DNA of 60,227 nt from CANRIN01 sp964493515 (GCA_964493515.1 CAZBNJ010000007.1:1-60227); one strand, 5' to 3'; positions 18,826 through 27,843 are shown, numbered from the stretch's first letter. Notes: a model not told the origin generated them from the sequence alone. Program-made: numbers and translations.

Positions 18826-19566
18826 TCATCCCCTCCGTCCTGATATTTCCCAAATGACTATCGCCGCCGCGACCGCCGCGTTCAGCGATTCGGTGCTCCC
18901 GCTCATCGGTATCGCGAACGACCCTTCGCATAAGTCCAAAACTTCTTTCGACAGTCCCTGTCCCTCGCTCCCTATCACCGGAAGCGCGTCGGCGGGAAGC
19001 TCGCGGACATCCGCCGCGTCGGCTCGTGGTTCCGCCGCCATTAGCTTTAGACCGTTCGCCGCCGCAGAAAGTTCCGCCGCCGTTATCCGGCTTGTCCCGA
19101 CGCGGAACACGCCGCCCATCGACGCGCGCACCGCCTTGTACCCAAACGGGTCGGCACAGTCGCCAACCAACAGCACCTCGCCGATGCCAAGCGCCGCCGC
19201 GGTGCGTATCACCGTACCCACGTTGCCCGCGTCCTGCACTCCGTCCAGCGCGATCTTCGCTCCGCCGCGAGCGGGTATCTGCGGTATCCTCGCCGCAAAT
19301 ATCGCTCCCTGCGGCGCTCGCTGGGTCGATATCGCGCCGAACAGCCGGTCGGACACCACGCTTATCGGAAGCGACCGATCCAGCGTCCCTGCCACCTCTG
19401 CGGTCGCGAGAACGGTGGTTATCTCCACCCCCGCCTCGCGCGCGTCGGCAAGAAGCTTCGTGCCCTCGGCGGCAAACTCGCCGCGTTCCCTGCGATACTT
19501 CGCCTGTGCCAGCAGCTTTGCGACGTGCTGCACAAGCGGGTTCTGTCTGCTCGTTATCTCTGTCAT
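18826..19566 (-). CDS. SpoU/TrmH-family RNA 2'-O-methyltransferase
   Basis: A 246-residue SPOUT-fold methylase with an N-terminal substrate-binding region (SRQNPLVQHVAKLLAQAKYRRERGEFAAEG), like TsnR/RlmB-type enzymes. SPOUT motifs are LDGVQDAGNVGTVIRTAAALG (motif 1), LPVIGSEGQGLSKEV (motif 2) and IPMSGSTESLNAAVAAAIVIWE (motif 3). These are all the knotted SAM-binding elements. The target is likely a ribose in 23S rRNA, but the exact nucleotide cannot be told. It overlaps the trkA stop by 4 bp. Confidence 0.9.
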   Translation of the reverse strand: MTEITSRQNPLVQHVAKLLAQAKYRRERGEFAAEGTKLLADAREAGVEITTVLATAEVAGTLDRSLPISVVSDRLFGAISTQRAPQGAIFAARIPQIPARGGAKIALDGVQDAGNVGTVIRTAAALGIGEVLLVGDCADPFGYKAVRASMGGVFRVGTSRITAAELSAAANGLKLMAAEPRADAADVRELPADALPVIGSEGQGLSKEVLDLCEGSFAIPMSGSTESLNAAVAAAIVIWEISGRRG

Positions 19567-20219
19567 GCTTTACCCTGCACGCGTTCGATGCTCGACGACG
19601 TTCCGACGACCACCAGAATGTCCTGCGGCTTTATGACATAGTCCGCGGTCGGCAGACTTATCACCTCCGCGCTGTCCTTCTTGCGCACCGCCACGACGAG
19701 TATGTCGTACAGCCTGCGCACCTGTAAGTCGTTGAAGGTCTTGCCTATCCACGAGTCGGGCGGCGTCATGTCGATAACGCAGCAGTCCTCGGATATCTCC
19801 ACATAGTCGAGCACGTTCGGATTGTTCAGCGTCTGAGCGAGTCGTCGTCCCATGTCGTACTCGGGCACTATCACCCTGTCCGCGCCTATCTGCTCAAGCA
19901 CCCGCTTGTGCACGTCGTTTCGCGCCTTGCAGACTATCTGATTTGCGCCGAGGTCCTTCAGCATTATCGTCGCGAGCACGCTATGCTCCAGGTTGCCGCC
20001 TATCGCCACCACAACACAGTCGAAGTTGCGTATACCTATCGAGCGGAGCACCGCCTCGTCGGTCGCGTCGGCCACCATCGCGTGCGTCGCAACTCCGGAC
20101 ACGGCCTCGACCGTCTCCTCGTCGCTGTCGATAACGAGCACCTCGTTGCCGAGCTTCACAAGCTCACGCGCGATCGACGAGCCGAATCGTCCAAGCCCGA
20201 TGACTACATATGATTTCAT
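19563..20219 (-). CDS. trkA: TrkA/KtrA-type potassium channel regulatory subunit
   Basis: Cytoplasmic gating subunit of a Trk/Ktr potassium uptake system. The 218 residues comprise an RCK-N domain with the nucleotide-binding motif VVIGLGRFGSSIAREL (4-19) and the acidic ribose-binding end VIDSDEE. VVVAIGGNLEHSVLATIMLKDLGA follows, and then a C-terminal RCK-C domain. It lies 12 bp downstream of the trkH-type pore gene. A single RCK pair is the KtrA form rather than the double-length E. coli TrkA. Confidence 0.94.
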   Translation of the reverse strand: MKSYVVIGLGRFGSSIARELVKLGNEVLVIDSDEETVEAVSGVATHAMVADATDEAVLRSIGIRNFDCVVVAIGGNLEHSVLATIMLKDLGANQIVCKARNDVHKRVLEQIGADRVIVPEYDMGRRLAQTLNNPNVLDYVEISEDCCVIDMTPPDSWIGKTFNDLQVRRLYDILVVAVRKKDSAEVISLPTADYVIKPQDILVVVGTSSSIERVQGKA

Positions 20220-20231
20220 CCGTCCGCCCTC

Positions 20232-21587
20232 CTATCCTATCATTATCCGCTCTTCCGGATAGCGTATCTTTGCCGTCCTGCTCCTGTTCATCATCGTCGC
20301 GATGCCCATTGTCATTATCCCTACTCGACCGAGGTACATCAGCACTATCAGCACCACCAGCGCCGGCACGCCGAGCGACTGCGTAACGCCGAGCGTCAGT
20401 CCGACCGTGCCCATCGCGCTGGACACCTCGAATATCGCGTCCATCGGCTCGATGTCCTCAAAGCCCATGATGAGCGTCGTGCCGATGACATACAGCAGGA
20501 TGACGATGATAACTACCGCGAGGCAGTCGCGCACCTGTCGCTGGCTTATGCGTCTGCCGAATATGTTCACGTCCTCGTGGCCTCGAAGCGTCCGCATCGC
20601 GCTCATCAGCAACACCGCTATCGTGACCGTCTTTACTCCGCCCGCCGTGGAGCCCGGGCTGCCGCCGATGAACATAAGCAGCATCGTCATGAGCTTCGAG
20701 CCGCCGGTAAGTCCCGCCTGGTCGACCGTCGCAAATCCCGCAGTGCGCGTCGTGACCGATTGAAACGCCGAGCACAGCAGCTTTGAGCTTGTCGGCATAT
20801 CGCCGATGGTCGCGGGATTTTTCCACTCCATCAGCGCAAACGCTATCGTTCCGCCGACTATCAGCACCGCGCTCGTTATGATAACGATGCGCGAGTGTAC
20901 GCGAAGCCGCTTCCACGAGCGCGCGCGGGCGATGTCCTCCCACACGAAAAAGCCGAGTCCTCCGACCACGATTAGCACCATCAGCACGATGTTTACCACC
21001 GCGTCCTCGGCGTAGAGCGCAAGCGAGCTGTTCGGCGCCGCCTTGCCCATGATGTCAAAGCCCGCGTTGCAGAACGCCGATATCGAGTGAAACACGCCTC
21101 GCCACAGCCCCTCCGCAAATCCGAACCTGGGAACGAAGCGGCAGGTGAGTATCACCGCGCCCGCACCCTCGAACGCCACCGTGCCTATGAGCACATGGCG
21201 CACAAGGCGCACCACTCCGTTTATGTCGTTGAGATTGAGCGACTGCACGATTATCAGTCTCTCGTGAAGCCCTATCTTTCGGTGAAGCAGAAAGCTGAAC
21301 ACCGTCGCGAGCGTCATAAAGCCCAGTCCGCCTATCTGTATCATCACAAGTATTACCACCTGACCGAAGTTCGTCCAACACTGCCAGGTATCCCCTATCA
21401 CAAGTCCGGTCACGCAGGTGGCGCTCGTGGCGGTGAACAGCGCGTTTACAAATCCGCACGAACCCTCCGCCTTTGTGGCTGCGGGCAGGCTCAGCAGCAC
21501 CGCGCCGACAAGTATTATCGCGAGGAATCCGAGCGCGACAGTACGCGTCGGACTGACCGTTGAAAACCTGCTAAGCAGCTTTCGCAC
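20232..21587 (-). CDS. trkH: TrkH/KtrB-type potassium transporter pore subunit
   Basis: Integral membrane potassium uptake protein of 451 residues. The four pore loops of the SKT family, each with a selectivity-filter glycine, can be seen: TSATCVTGL, ISAFCNAGFD, TTRTAGFA and SSAMGTVGLT. The intramembrane gate region near GGSPGSTAGGVK is conserved. It forms a two-gene unit with trkA directly downstream. A c-di-AMP or ydaO-type leader was looked for upstream and not seen. Confidence 0.95.
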   Translation of the reverse strand: MRKLLSRFSTVSPTRTVALGFLAIILVGAVLLSLPAATKAEGSCGFVNALFTATSATCVTGLVIGDTWQCWTNFGQVVILVMIQIGGLGFMTLATVFSFLLHRKIGLHERLIIVQSLNLNDINGVVRLVRHVLIGTVAFEGAGAVILTCRFVPRFGFAEGLWRGVFHSISAFCNAGFDIMGKAAPNSSLALYAEDAVVNIVLMVLIVVGGLGFFVWEDIARARSWKRLRVHSRIVIITSAVLIVGGTIAFALMEWKNPATIGDMPTSSKLLCSAFQSVTTRTAGFATVDQAGLTGGSKLMTMLLMFIGGSPGSTAGGVKTVTIAVLLMSAMRTLRGHEDVNIFGRRISQRQVRDCLAVVIIVILLYVIGTTLIMGFEDIEPMDAIFEVSSAMGTVGLTLGVTQSLGVPALVVLIVLMYLGRVGIMTMGIATMMNRSRTAKIRYPEERIMIG

Positions 21588-21616
21588 GCGCTCATCTCCT
21601 CTCCGTCAGATTAGGG

Positions 21617-21645
21617 CTTGCGCGCCGACAAGCTGCCGGCGCGCC
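21617..21645 (-). terminator. GC-rich hairpin between the membrane-anchored unknown and trkH
   Basis: The 7-bp arms CGCGCCG and CGGCGCG have a loop of about 9 bases and lie in the 70 bp between the two genes. It has no clear T run, so it is a weak terminator candidate for the upstream gene. Confidence 0.4.
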
Positions 21646-21657
21646 GTTTCACACGCC

Positions 21658-22341
21658 TTACGGCGCGGTCATTATTGCCTCGAGTGCCTTCAGTGCTCGG
21701 TCGTAATACTCCACATACTCCGGGTTGTCCCGCTTGGATATCTCGCAGGTCTTTATCGCAAGATAATACTTCTTCTCGTTCGACTCGGGCAGGAACCGCT
21801 TCACCGTCGGGAAGTCGTTTGCGTAGAGGAAATAGGTGTCCTCCGACTCTATGCCGAAGTCGGCAAGCTGCCGATAGCTGGTCGCCGGCTCGAAATAATT
21901 CAGATAGTCCTCGTGGATGAGATAGAGCACGCAGGACGGATCGCCGATGAATGTGACCTCGAACGCCTGCATCTTCTGCGCGGCGTCGCTCACGTCCACC
22001 CCGCTTGCCACTATCGCCTGGTCGACTATGTCGATCTCCAGCTTGCCGTTTCCGTTCGCGTCGCCTATCTCACGCTCAAACAGGTCGTAAAAGACCTCCT
22101 TGCGTGTTTCGGAAAAGTAGCTGTCCGAGAATATCGTAAAGGTGAAGTCGCGCGAGTTGTCCCTGAGCATATCCTTAGCAATGAACACCACAAGCACAAC
22201 GGCGACGATGCCGATGAGGATGGGTTTGAGGTAATGATACAAAAACACGTTCCTGAACCATCCCGAAAAGCCCTTGGGCTGATTGCCCGCCGCCTGCATG
22301 TCCTTCATCAGGCGGTCGCGCTCGGTCTCTCTTCTTGCCAT
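21658..22341 (-). CDS. Membrane-anchored protein of unknown function with an EF-hand-like loop
   Basis: 227 residues from ATG 22339-22341 with AAGGAG upstream. A charged cytoplasmic N-terminus precedes one membrane helix (about 38-57); the rest (58-227) should face outside. The exterior part contains GDANGNGKLEIDIVD (about 92-106), whose Asp/Asn/Gly spacing resembles a calcium-binding dockerin or EF-hand loop. The C-terminal region is rich in aromatic residues (DTYFLYANDFPTVKRFLP). No enzymatic motif was recognised. The SLH-domain gene ends 34 bp upstream, so the two may be co-transcribed and work together at the cell surface. Confidence 0.7.
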   Translation of the reverse strand: MARRETERDRLMKDMQAAGNQPKGFSGWFRNVFLYHYLKPILIGIVAVVLVVFIAKDMLRDNSRDFTFTIFSDSYFSETRKEVFYDLFEREIGDANGNGKLEIDIVDQAIVASGVDVSDAAQKMQAFEVTFIGDPSCVLYLIHEDYLNYFEPATSYRQLADFGIESEDTYFLYANDFPTVKRFLPESNEKKYYLAIKTCEISKRDNPEYVEYYDRALKALEAIMTAP

Positions 22342-22375
22342 TCTCTAAGCTCCTTTCCGAAGTATGTCTTGTTCC

Positions 22376-23626
22376 CTATCTTGTCGACGGCGGCGCGGAG
22401 AATCCGTATATCGCGGACTCGCCCCTCCGCACGCTTACTATCGTCGTGCTGTATCCCGTGCGAGCCGCGTCGCCGCTGTCAACTACCACCTGCGACGGTT
22501 CGCATCCCTTGCCGAAGCTTATCGTAAACGCCGCGCCGTCGAAGTCCTCCGGTACCTCGAAGTATACCTTCAGTTCAAAGGTGGCGCAGTCGCTGTCGTA
22601 GCCTATCATATTGACATACGTCGCCTCTATCGGCAGGACGCACCCGGGCACGGTCGCTCCCACCCGACTTCTGCCAAGCTCGCTTGTGCAGCCGGTGAGC
22701 GTCGTGTCCGGCACGAGCAGGTCNNNNNNNNNNNNNNNNNNNNNNNNNNNNNNNNNNNNNNNNNNNNNNNNNNNNNNNNNNNNNNNNNNNNNNNNNNNNN
22801 NNNNNNNNNNNNNNNNNNNNNNNTATCCCGCGAGCAGCTCGCTCACTCCGACTGTCGGCTCCGGCTGCTCGGTCGGCGCGTCGCTCGGCTCGGGGCACGG
22901 GTCGACATCCGGCGGAGCACTCGGCGGTATCGAAGGCTCGACGCTCGGCGTGACCGACGGCTCGGCGCTCGGAGCGTCGGTCGGCTCGCGAAGCGCGACC
23001 ATACGACAGAGTATCGCCGCCACCTCCGAGCGTTTTATCGGCTGCTCGGGCGCGAACCTGCCGCTCTCATCCACGCCGTTCAGGACGTGGGCAGAGTATA
23101 GCGCGTATATCTCGTCGGCATAGGGATCGGTCGGCGACACGTCGGGGATGTCCTCCGCGCCGTCCGCCGAGGCAAGGACGCTCTGCGGAAGCGCGTGCGC
23201 CATTATCGCGCAGAAATCGCGCCGAGTGGCGGTCGCGTTCCAGTCGGCAAACTGTCCGTCGCCGATGATGCCGTTTGCCACGGCATAGTCCACATAGACC
23301 GCATACCACGGGCTTCCCTGAACGAAATCAGCCCTTCCCGTGTGGTAGATGCCGTGCAGTCGGCTCGCCATCGCCGCCGCAGCGCCCATCGTCACATAGC
23401 CGTCGGGTCCAAACTCGGTCGCGGAGTTGCCCTTCATCAGCCCATACTCGTAGACATCGGCGATATGCGGAGCATACCACGCCGCCGGCAGGACATCCTC
23501 AAACGTCGTGTCGGTGTAGGAGCTTGTCCTCACAAAGTTGTCCATTCCGGCAGCCATAACAGTGGCAGGAAGCATCGAAAACAGCGCGGCGGCGCACAAG
23601 ATCGCCGAAATAACGCGTCTTTTCAT
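22376..23626 (-). CDS. Secreted SLH-domain protein, interrupted by an assembly gap
   Basis: The start is ATG 23624-23626 (MKRRVISAILC), with AGGAGGAG upstream. A signal peptide is cut near residue 26 (ATVMAAG). Three S-layer-homology repeats follow (about 41-95, 100-150, 157-210) for binding pyruvylated wall polymer. A Pro/Ser/Glu-rich linker (about 213-258) comes next. The frame then enters the 100-N gap. The piece after the gap (22376-22723, 115 residues) contains PGCVLPIEATYVNMIGYDSDCATFELKVYFEVP, a possible beta-sandwich module, then the stop. The true length and frame across the gap are unknown, so the two parts could even be different genes. Confidence 0.75.
   Translation of the reverse strand: MKRRVISAILCAAALFSMLPATVMAAGMDNFVRTSSYTDTTFEDVLPAAWYAPHIADVYEYGLMKGNSATEFGPDGYVTMGAAAAMASRLHGIYHTGRADFVQGSPWYAVYVDYAVANGIIGDGQFADWNATATRRDFCAIMAHALPQSVLASADGAEDIPDVSPTDPYADEIYALYSAHVLNGVDESGRFAPEQPIKRSEVAAILCRMVALREPTDAPSAEPSVTPSVEPSIPPSAPPDVDPCPEPSDAPTEQPEPTVGVSELLAGXXXXXXXXXXXXXXXXXXXXXXXXXXXXXXXXXXDLLVPDTTLTGCTSELGRSRVGATVPGCVLPIEATYVNMIGYDSDCATFELKVYFEVPEDFDGAAFTISFGKGCEPSQVVVDSGDAARTGYSTTIVSVRRGESAIYGFSAPPSTR
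22724..22823. other. Run of 100 N: scaffold gap
   Basis: Exactly 100 undetermined bases inside the SLH gene, the conventional placeholder for a join of unknown size. It follows the proline-rich repeat coding region, a kind of sequence that often breaks short-read assembly. Confidence 0.98.
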
Positions 23627-23713
23627 CGAGCGCTCCTCCTTCCCGCCGGGTCGAGACAACTTCACTTTTGTATCAGGTCGTTTGCGCGCACCCTCCGCGT
23701 CTGATGCGCGTTT

Positions 23714-25177
23714 TTAGTCTGCCACCGGCTTCATGACCGGAAATGCCTGCACGTCGCGTATCGACGCGCTGTCGGTAAACAGCATTATCAGGCGATCGAG
23801 TCCGATGCCCATGCCGCCTGTCGGGGGCATTCCGTACTCCATCGCGGTCACAAAGTCCTCGTCTATCTCAAACTCGCCCTCGACCGCCTTTTTCATCGCC
23901 TGCTCGATAAAGCGGCCGCGCTGGTCTATCGGGTCGTTCAGCTCGGTAAACGCGTTGCCGAACTCCCATCCGTTCATGAACACCTCAAAGCGCTCAGTCA
24001 GCCTCGGATCGTAGCTCGTGCGCTTGGCAAGCGGCGATATCTCGACCGGATAGTCGCACACGAAGGTGGGCTGGATGAGCTTGTCCTCGACGTACTCCTC
24101 GAAGAACAGGTTAAGTATGTCGCCGCGCTTGTGCTCGTCCTCAAACTCGATGTGGTGCTCGCGCGCGACCTTCTTTGCGGTCTCGTCGTCGGGTATCTCG
24201 TCAAAATCCACGCCCGAATACTTCTTGACCGCCTCGGTCATCGTTATGCGGGTGAAAGGATCGCGGATGTTTATCTCCTTGCCCTGATAGACGAGCTTTC
24301 CGTCCGGGCAGAGCTCGTCGGCAACGGCGTGGAACATATCTTCGCAGAGATCCATCATTCCGTGATAGTCGGTGTACGCCTGGTACATCTCAAAGCCGGT
24401 GTACTCCGGGCTGTGGCGCTGGTCCATGCCCTCGTTGCGGAACACCTTGCCCATCTCGTATACGCGCTCGAAGCCGCCTATTATCAGGCGCTTGAGGTGC
24501 AGCTCCTGCTCAACGCGCAGCACCATGTCCATGTCCAGCGCGTTGTGATGGGTGTGGAACGGACGCGCCGCGGCGTTTGTCGCCTTGTTCTGGAGTATCG
24601 GCGTGTCCACCTCCATAAAGCCCTTGTCCTCCAGCGTGCGGCGGAGGATGTGGATTATCTTGGTGCGCTTGACAAAGGTGTCGCGCACATCGTCGTTCAT
24701 TATCAGATCGAGATAGCGCATACGATAGCGCAGCTCGGGGTCGCGCAGACCGTGGAACTTTTCGGGAAGCGGACGGAGCGACTTTGAAAGCAGCGTGACC
24801 GCGCTCGCCTTGACGCTTATCTCGCCCGCGTTGGTGCGGAACACCTCGCCCTCCACGCCGATTATGTCGGCGATGTCCACCTTTTTGAACCGAGCGTAGC
24901 TCTCCTCGCCGACCATGTCCTGGCGCACATATATCTGGATGTTGCCGCTGCGGTCGGACAGGTTGCAGAACGCCGCTTTGCCCATGCCGCGCTTGCTCAT
25001 CAGACGTCCGGCTATCTTGACCGTCGTGCCCTCGAGCTTCTCAAAGTTCTCCTTGATCTCGCTTGCGTGCGCCTGCTGGTCAAACACCTTTTCGGCAAAC
25101 GGATCCAAGCCAGCCTGCTGAAGCTCGGCAAGCTTGTCCCGGCGTATCTGCATAAGTTCGCTTATCGGCGTATTCAT
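23714..25177 (-). CDS. lysS: Lysyl-tRNA synthetase, class II
   Basis: Charges tRNA-Lys. The start ATG 25175-25177 (MNTPISELMQIRRDK) has AAAGGAAG upstream and gives 487 residues. An N-terminal OB-fold anticodon-binding domain (about 50-150, KIAGRLMSKRGMGKAAFCNLSD) precedes the class II core. The core has motif 2 FRNEGMDQRHSPEYTGFEMY and motif 3 GGMGIGLDRLIMLFTDSASIRDV. It follows greA closely, the greA-lysS pair common in Bacillota. Confidence 0.97.
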   Translation of the reverse strand: MNTPISELMQIRRDKLAELQQAGLDPFAEKVFDQQAHASEIKENFEKLEGTTVKIAGRLMSKRGMGKAAFCNLSDRSGNIQIYVRQDMVGEESYARFKKVDIADIIGVEGEVFRTNAGEISVKASAVTLLSKSLRPLPEKFHGLRDPELRYRMRYLDLIMNDDVRDTFVKRTKIIHILRRTLEDKGFMEVDTPILQNKATNAAARPFHTHHNALDMDMVLRVEQELHLKRLIIGGFERVYEMGKVFRNEGMDQRHSPEYTGFEMYQAYTDYHGMMDLCEDMFHAVADELCPDGKLVYQGKEINIRDPFTRITMTEAVKKYSGVDFDEIPDDETAKKVAREHHIEFEDEHKRGDILNLFFEEYVEDKLIQPTFVCDYPVEISPLAKRTSYDPRLTERFEVFMNGWEFGNAFTELNDPIDQRGRFIEQAMKKAVEGEFEIDEDFVTAMEYGMPPTGGMGIGLDRLIMLFTDSASIRDVQAFPVMKPVAD

Positions 25178-25216
25178 CAAATAAACTTCCTTTCCGTCAC
25201 TTCCCAAAAAGAGTTC

Positions 25217-25693
25217 TTATCGCGAAATGTTTATAAGCTTGGCGGTCGCCATCTTTCCGCTCGGAGTCTCATACTCCACTTCCTCACCCGCAGCTGCGCC
25301 GATGAGCGCCTTGCCGAGCGGGCTTTCGTCGGATATCTTGCCCTGACGCGGATCGGCGTCGTTCGAGCCGACTATCGTGTACGAGCGCTCCTTGCCGCCG
25401 ACTTCCACCGCCACGGTGCAGCCGACGTCCACCTTCTCGGTCGCGCCCTCCTCGTCTATGAACACCGCGTGGGCGAGGATGTCCTCGATCTCCGCGATGT
25501 GGCTGTACAGCTTGCCCTGCTCGTTCTTCGCCTCGTCGTATTCGCTGTTCTCGCTCAGGTCGCCATAGGAGCGCGCGACGGCTATCGCCTCGGCGACCTC
25601 CTTCTCGCGCACCGTCTTGAGATAGTTCAGTTCTTCCTCATACTGCTTATAGCGCTCCGAAGTCAGCTTGTGTACCTTAGGTGCCTTATCCAT
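25217..25693 (-). CDS. greA: Transcription elongation factor GreA
   Basis: Rescues backtracked RNA polymerase by stimulating transcript cleavage. The start is ATG 25691-25693 (MDKAPKVHKLTSERYKQYEEEL); the frame upstream of it runs into the preceding gene and reads as non-protein-like. This gives 158 residues. An N-terminal coiled coil carries the catalytic acidic tip ENSEYDEAKNEQ. The C-terminal FKBP-like domain ends with ISDESPLGKALIGAAAGEEVEYETPSGKM. It is co-transcribed with lysS. Confidence 0.95.
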   Translation of the reverse strand: MDKAPKVHKLTSERYKQYEEELNYLKTVREKEVAEAIAVARSYGDLSENSEYDEAKNEQGKLYSHIAEIEDILAHAVFIDEEGATEKVDVGCTVAVEVGGKERSYTIVGSNDADPRQGKISDESPLGKALIGAAAGEEVEYETPSGKMATAKLINISR

Positions 25694-25694
25694 T

Positions 25695-26510
25695 TTATTG
25701 TACCTGCCTTTCATCCTTTTCAGGGTTCCATATCGCATTATAATGATGTGCGGCGGAAATGTCAATAGAATTTGCGAATCGCAGCTCGGATATGCCCACA
25801 TCCCCCGCCCGCAGAACGCCCTGTCCCGCAGCCGCCGACGCAAGCTCCAAAGGCGGATACTCGCTGTTAAGAAAGCTCTCCGGAAGCGCGTACCGCAGCG
25901 TCTGCACCGCCATCAGTCCCGGCGAAGGCGGCGCGTATCCGACCGCCGTGCCTCTTCCTATGTCGAAATCCGGCCGGTCGAACAGTATCTTCAGCTCCGC
26001 CGCCGCGAGCGAGCCTCTCGACGTCAGCACCGACAGTCCGTAGTCGTACATCAGCTCGCGGGCGTAGCTCTCCGCGCCGCGGTCTATGCAGAGCACAAGG
26101 CTTCGCGTCCGCGCGGCGAGCTTTCTTACGGTGCGTTCAAGCTCTCTCGAGCGTCTGTGCGCGTATATCCCGACCGTGCAGTCGCCGAGCATATCCATCG
26201 CGCGGACGGCAATCTCGGCGGCGCACAGCTTTGCAAGACGCTGCGGAGGGGGCGATATCCCTCGCGCCGCAAGCTCCGACGCTATCGGGCTTCCCTCGGC
26301 GCACACCGCCTCGTGAAATCCGTGCCCGCGCAGCAACTCAGCCGCCGCGTCGTATATCAGTTCCTCTTTTGCGAGCGCGCGGCGAAGCGTCATCTCAAAC
26401 GTCCGCATACCGAACCTGACCGTCCGCACGCACTCTATCTGCCGCACCGCGTTTCGGCGCGATACCCGCTTTTTCGGCGGTTCATCTGAAAATTTCACAA
26501 GCGCAATCAT
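25695..26510 (-). CDS. Conserved-looking protein of unknown function
   Basis: The open frame encodes up to 271 residues and ends 1 bp before greA. There is no good ribosome binding site at ATG 26508-26510, so the real start may be internal, for example ATG near 26408 (MRTFEMTLRRALAKEEL). The middle part alternates predicted strands and helices (CTVGIYAHRRS, RSLVLCIDRGAESYARELMYDYGLSVLTS), suggesting a Rossmann-like nucleotide or dehydrogenase-type fold. No catalytic motif was recognised. No transmembrane segment is seen. It stands between the S41 protease and greA and is likely co-transcribed with greA. No function is proposed. Confidence 0.65.
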   Translation of the reverse strand: MIALVKFSDEPPKKRVSRRNAVRQIECVRTVRFGMRTFEMTLRRALAKEELIYDAAAELLRGHGFHEAVCAEGSPIASELAARGISPPPQRLAKLCAAEIAVRAMDMLGDCTVGIYAHRRSRELERTVRKLAARTRSLVLCIDRGAESYARELMYDYGLSVLTSRGSLAAAELKILFDRPDFDIGRGTAVGYAPPSPGLMAVQTLRYALPESFLNSEYPPLELASAAAGQGVLRAGDVGISELRFANSIDISAAHHYNAIWNPEKDERQVQ

Positions 26511-26542
26511 ACAAAAAGCTATGCGCCCGTGCCGTCGAATAT

Positions 26543-27760
26543 TCAGCCCTCCATGTTGAAGCCGCTGTTCATCTGCTGCTTTAGCAGATTCAGCGCCGCG
26601 AGGAACTGCGTGTCCTCGTCGCGCTCGAGCAGATAGAGGTTCTTGTCGCTGCGCTGTTCGACCTCGAGGTCGAGCGACACGCCGGTTCCGACAAGCGACT
26701 GTCCGTTCGGCGTGAAATACTCGTTTACCGAGATGTTCATCGCGCTGCCGTCGCCGAGAAGTCTGGTCTGCTGGGCGTATCCCTTGCCGCTGGTCCCAAC
26801 GCCCACGATGAGCGCCTTGCCGTACTCGCGAAGCGCCGCGGCAAAGAACTCGGCGGCGGAGTAGCTGTCCTGGTTGACGATGACCACCATCGGCAGCGTC
26901 ACCTCGTCCGCGTCCGAGTAGTCTACCGACTCCTGTCCCGCCTTGTCGCGCATGATGAACAGCGGGCCTTCGGGACAGAGCAGGTCAAGCATATCGACCA
27001 TCTCGCTCTTGTGCCCGCCGCCGTTGTTGCGCACATCGAAGATTATGCCCTTCACGTCTGCCGCGAGCAGCTTTTCCAGCGCGTCCTTGAAGTACGCGGC
27101 GGCGTGCTCGTCAAAGTTGTCGATGCGCATATACCCGATATTGCCCTCGATTATCTCCGAGCTGACCGGGTTGTACTGATAGCTCTTGCGCTCCACCGTG
27201 ACGGCGTGCGCGGCGCTCTGTCCCGCCGAAACGACGCCCAGCGTGACGCTCGTGCCCTCCTCGCCGCGAACCATGTCCACCGCCGCCGAGTAGCCGATCT
27301 CGCTCACCTTGGTGCCGTCCACCGAGACGATGAGGTCGCGCGGCTGAAGTCCGGAGGACAATGCCGGCGAGTTGTCGTGGACGCGGGTGATGAGTATGCC
27401 CTCGTTCTCCGAGTCGTAGACCACCGTTGTGCCGATGCCGACATAGGCGTTCTGCGACGACTGCATATAGCTCTTGTAGTCCTCGTCGGTCATGTAGAAC
27501 GACCAGCGGTCGCCGGTCGCGGCGATTATTCCCGCGGCGGCACTGTCGAGCAGCGTGTCGTAGTCATAGTCTCCGACAAACTCGTTTTCAATTATGCTCA
27601 GCACACGGCTGACCTTCTGAAGCCGCTTTGCTTCCGACTGCTCGGTCTGGAGTATCGACTCGAACCGCCGCTCCACCGCGAAGTAGGTGAACATGAAGCT
27701 GAGCGCCGCCGCGAGCAGCACCAGTCCCACCACCGTTGCGATATTGAATCTCTTTTTCAT
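26543..27760 (-). CDS. S41-family C-terminal processing protease (CtpA-like)
   Basis: Membrane-anchored serine protease outside the cytoplasmic membrane. The start is ATG 27758-27760 (MKKRFNIATVVG), 7 bp after GGAGG; an ATG two codons upstream is too close to that site. It has 405 residues: one N-terminal membrane helix (about 8-28), a PDZ domain (about 95-185, ITRVHDNSPALSSGLQPRDLI) and an S41 core with FDVRNNGGG. The Ser of NQDSYSAAEFF and the Lys of TSGKGYAQQ form the Ser-Lys dyad. It has its own promoter and lies just downstream of the ftsEX-M23 genes, so it may help trim cell-wall hydrolases. Confidence 0.9.
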   Translation of the reverse strand: MKKRFNIATVVGLVLLAAALSFMFTYFAVERRFESILQTEQSEAKRLQKVSRVLSIIENEFVGDYDYDTLLDSAAAGIIAATGDRWSFYMTDEDYKSYMQSSQNAYVGIGTTVVYDSENEGILITRVHDNSPALSSGLQPRDLIVSVDGTKVSEIGYSAAVDMVRGEEGTSVTLGVVSAGQSAAHAVTVERKSYQYNPVSSEIIEGNIGYMRIDNFDEHAAAYFKDALEKLLAADVKGIIFDVRNNGGGHKSEMVDMLDLLCPEGPLFIMRDKAGQESVDYSDADEVTLPMVVIVNQDSYSAAEFFAAALREYGKALIVGVGTSGKGYAQQTRLLGDGSAMNISVNEYFTPNGQSLVGTGVSLDLEVEQRSDKNLYLLERDEDTQFLAALNLLKQQMNSGFNMEG

Positions 27761-27800
27761 TCTCATACCTCCGAACATTTTCTTTGCACATACTCGGTTA

Positions 27801-27828
27801 ATTATACACGTTTCGCGCCAAAATTCAA
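27801..27828 (-). promoter_or_regulatory. Sigma-A-type promoter for the S41 protease
   Basis: Minus-strand TTGAAT, 16-base spacer, consensus TATAAT, ending about 40 bp before the start codon. Confidence 0.7.
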
Positions 27829-27843
27829 GTGAAAAATTGTAAA

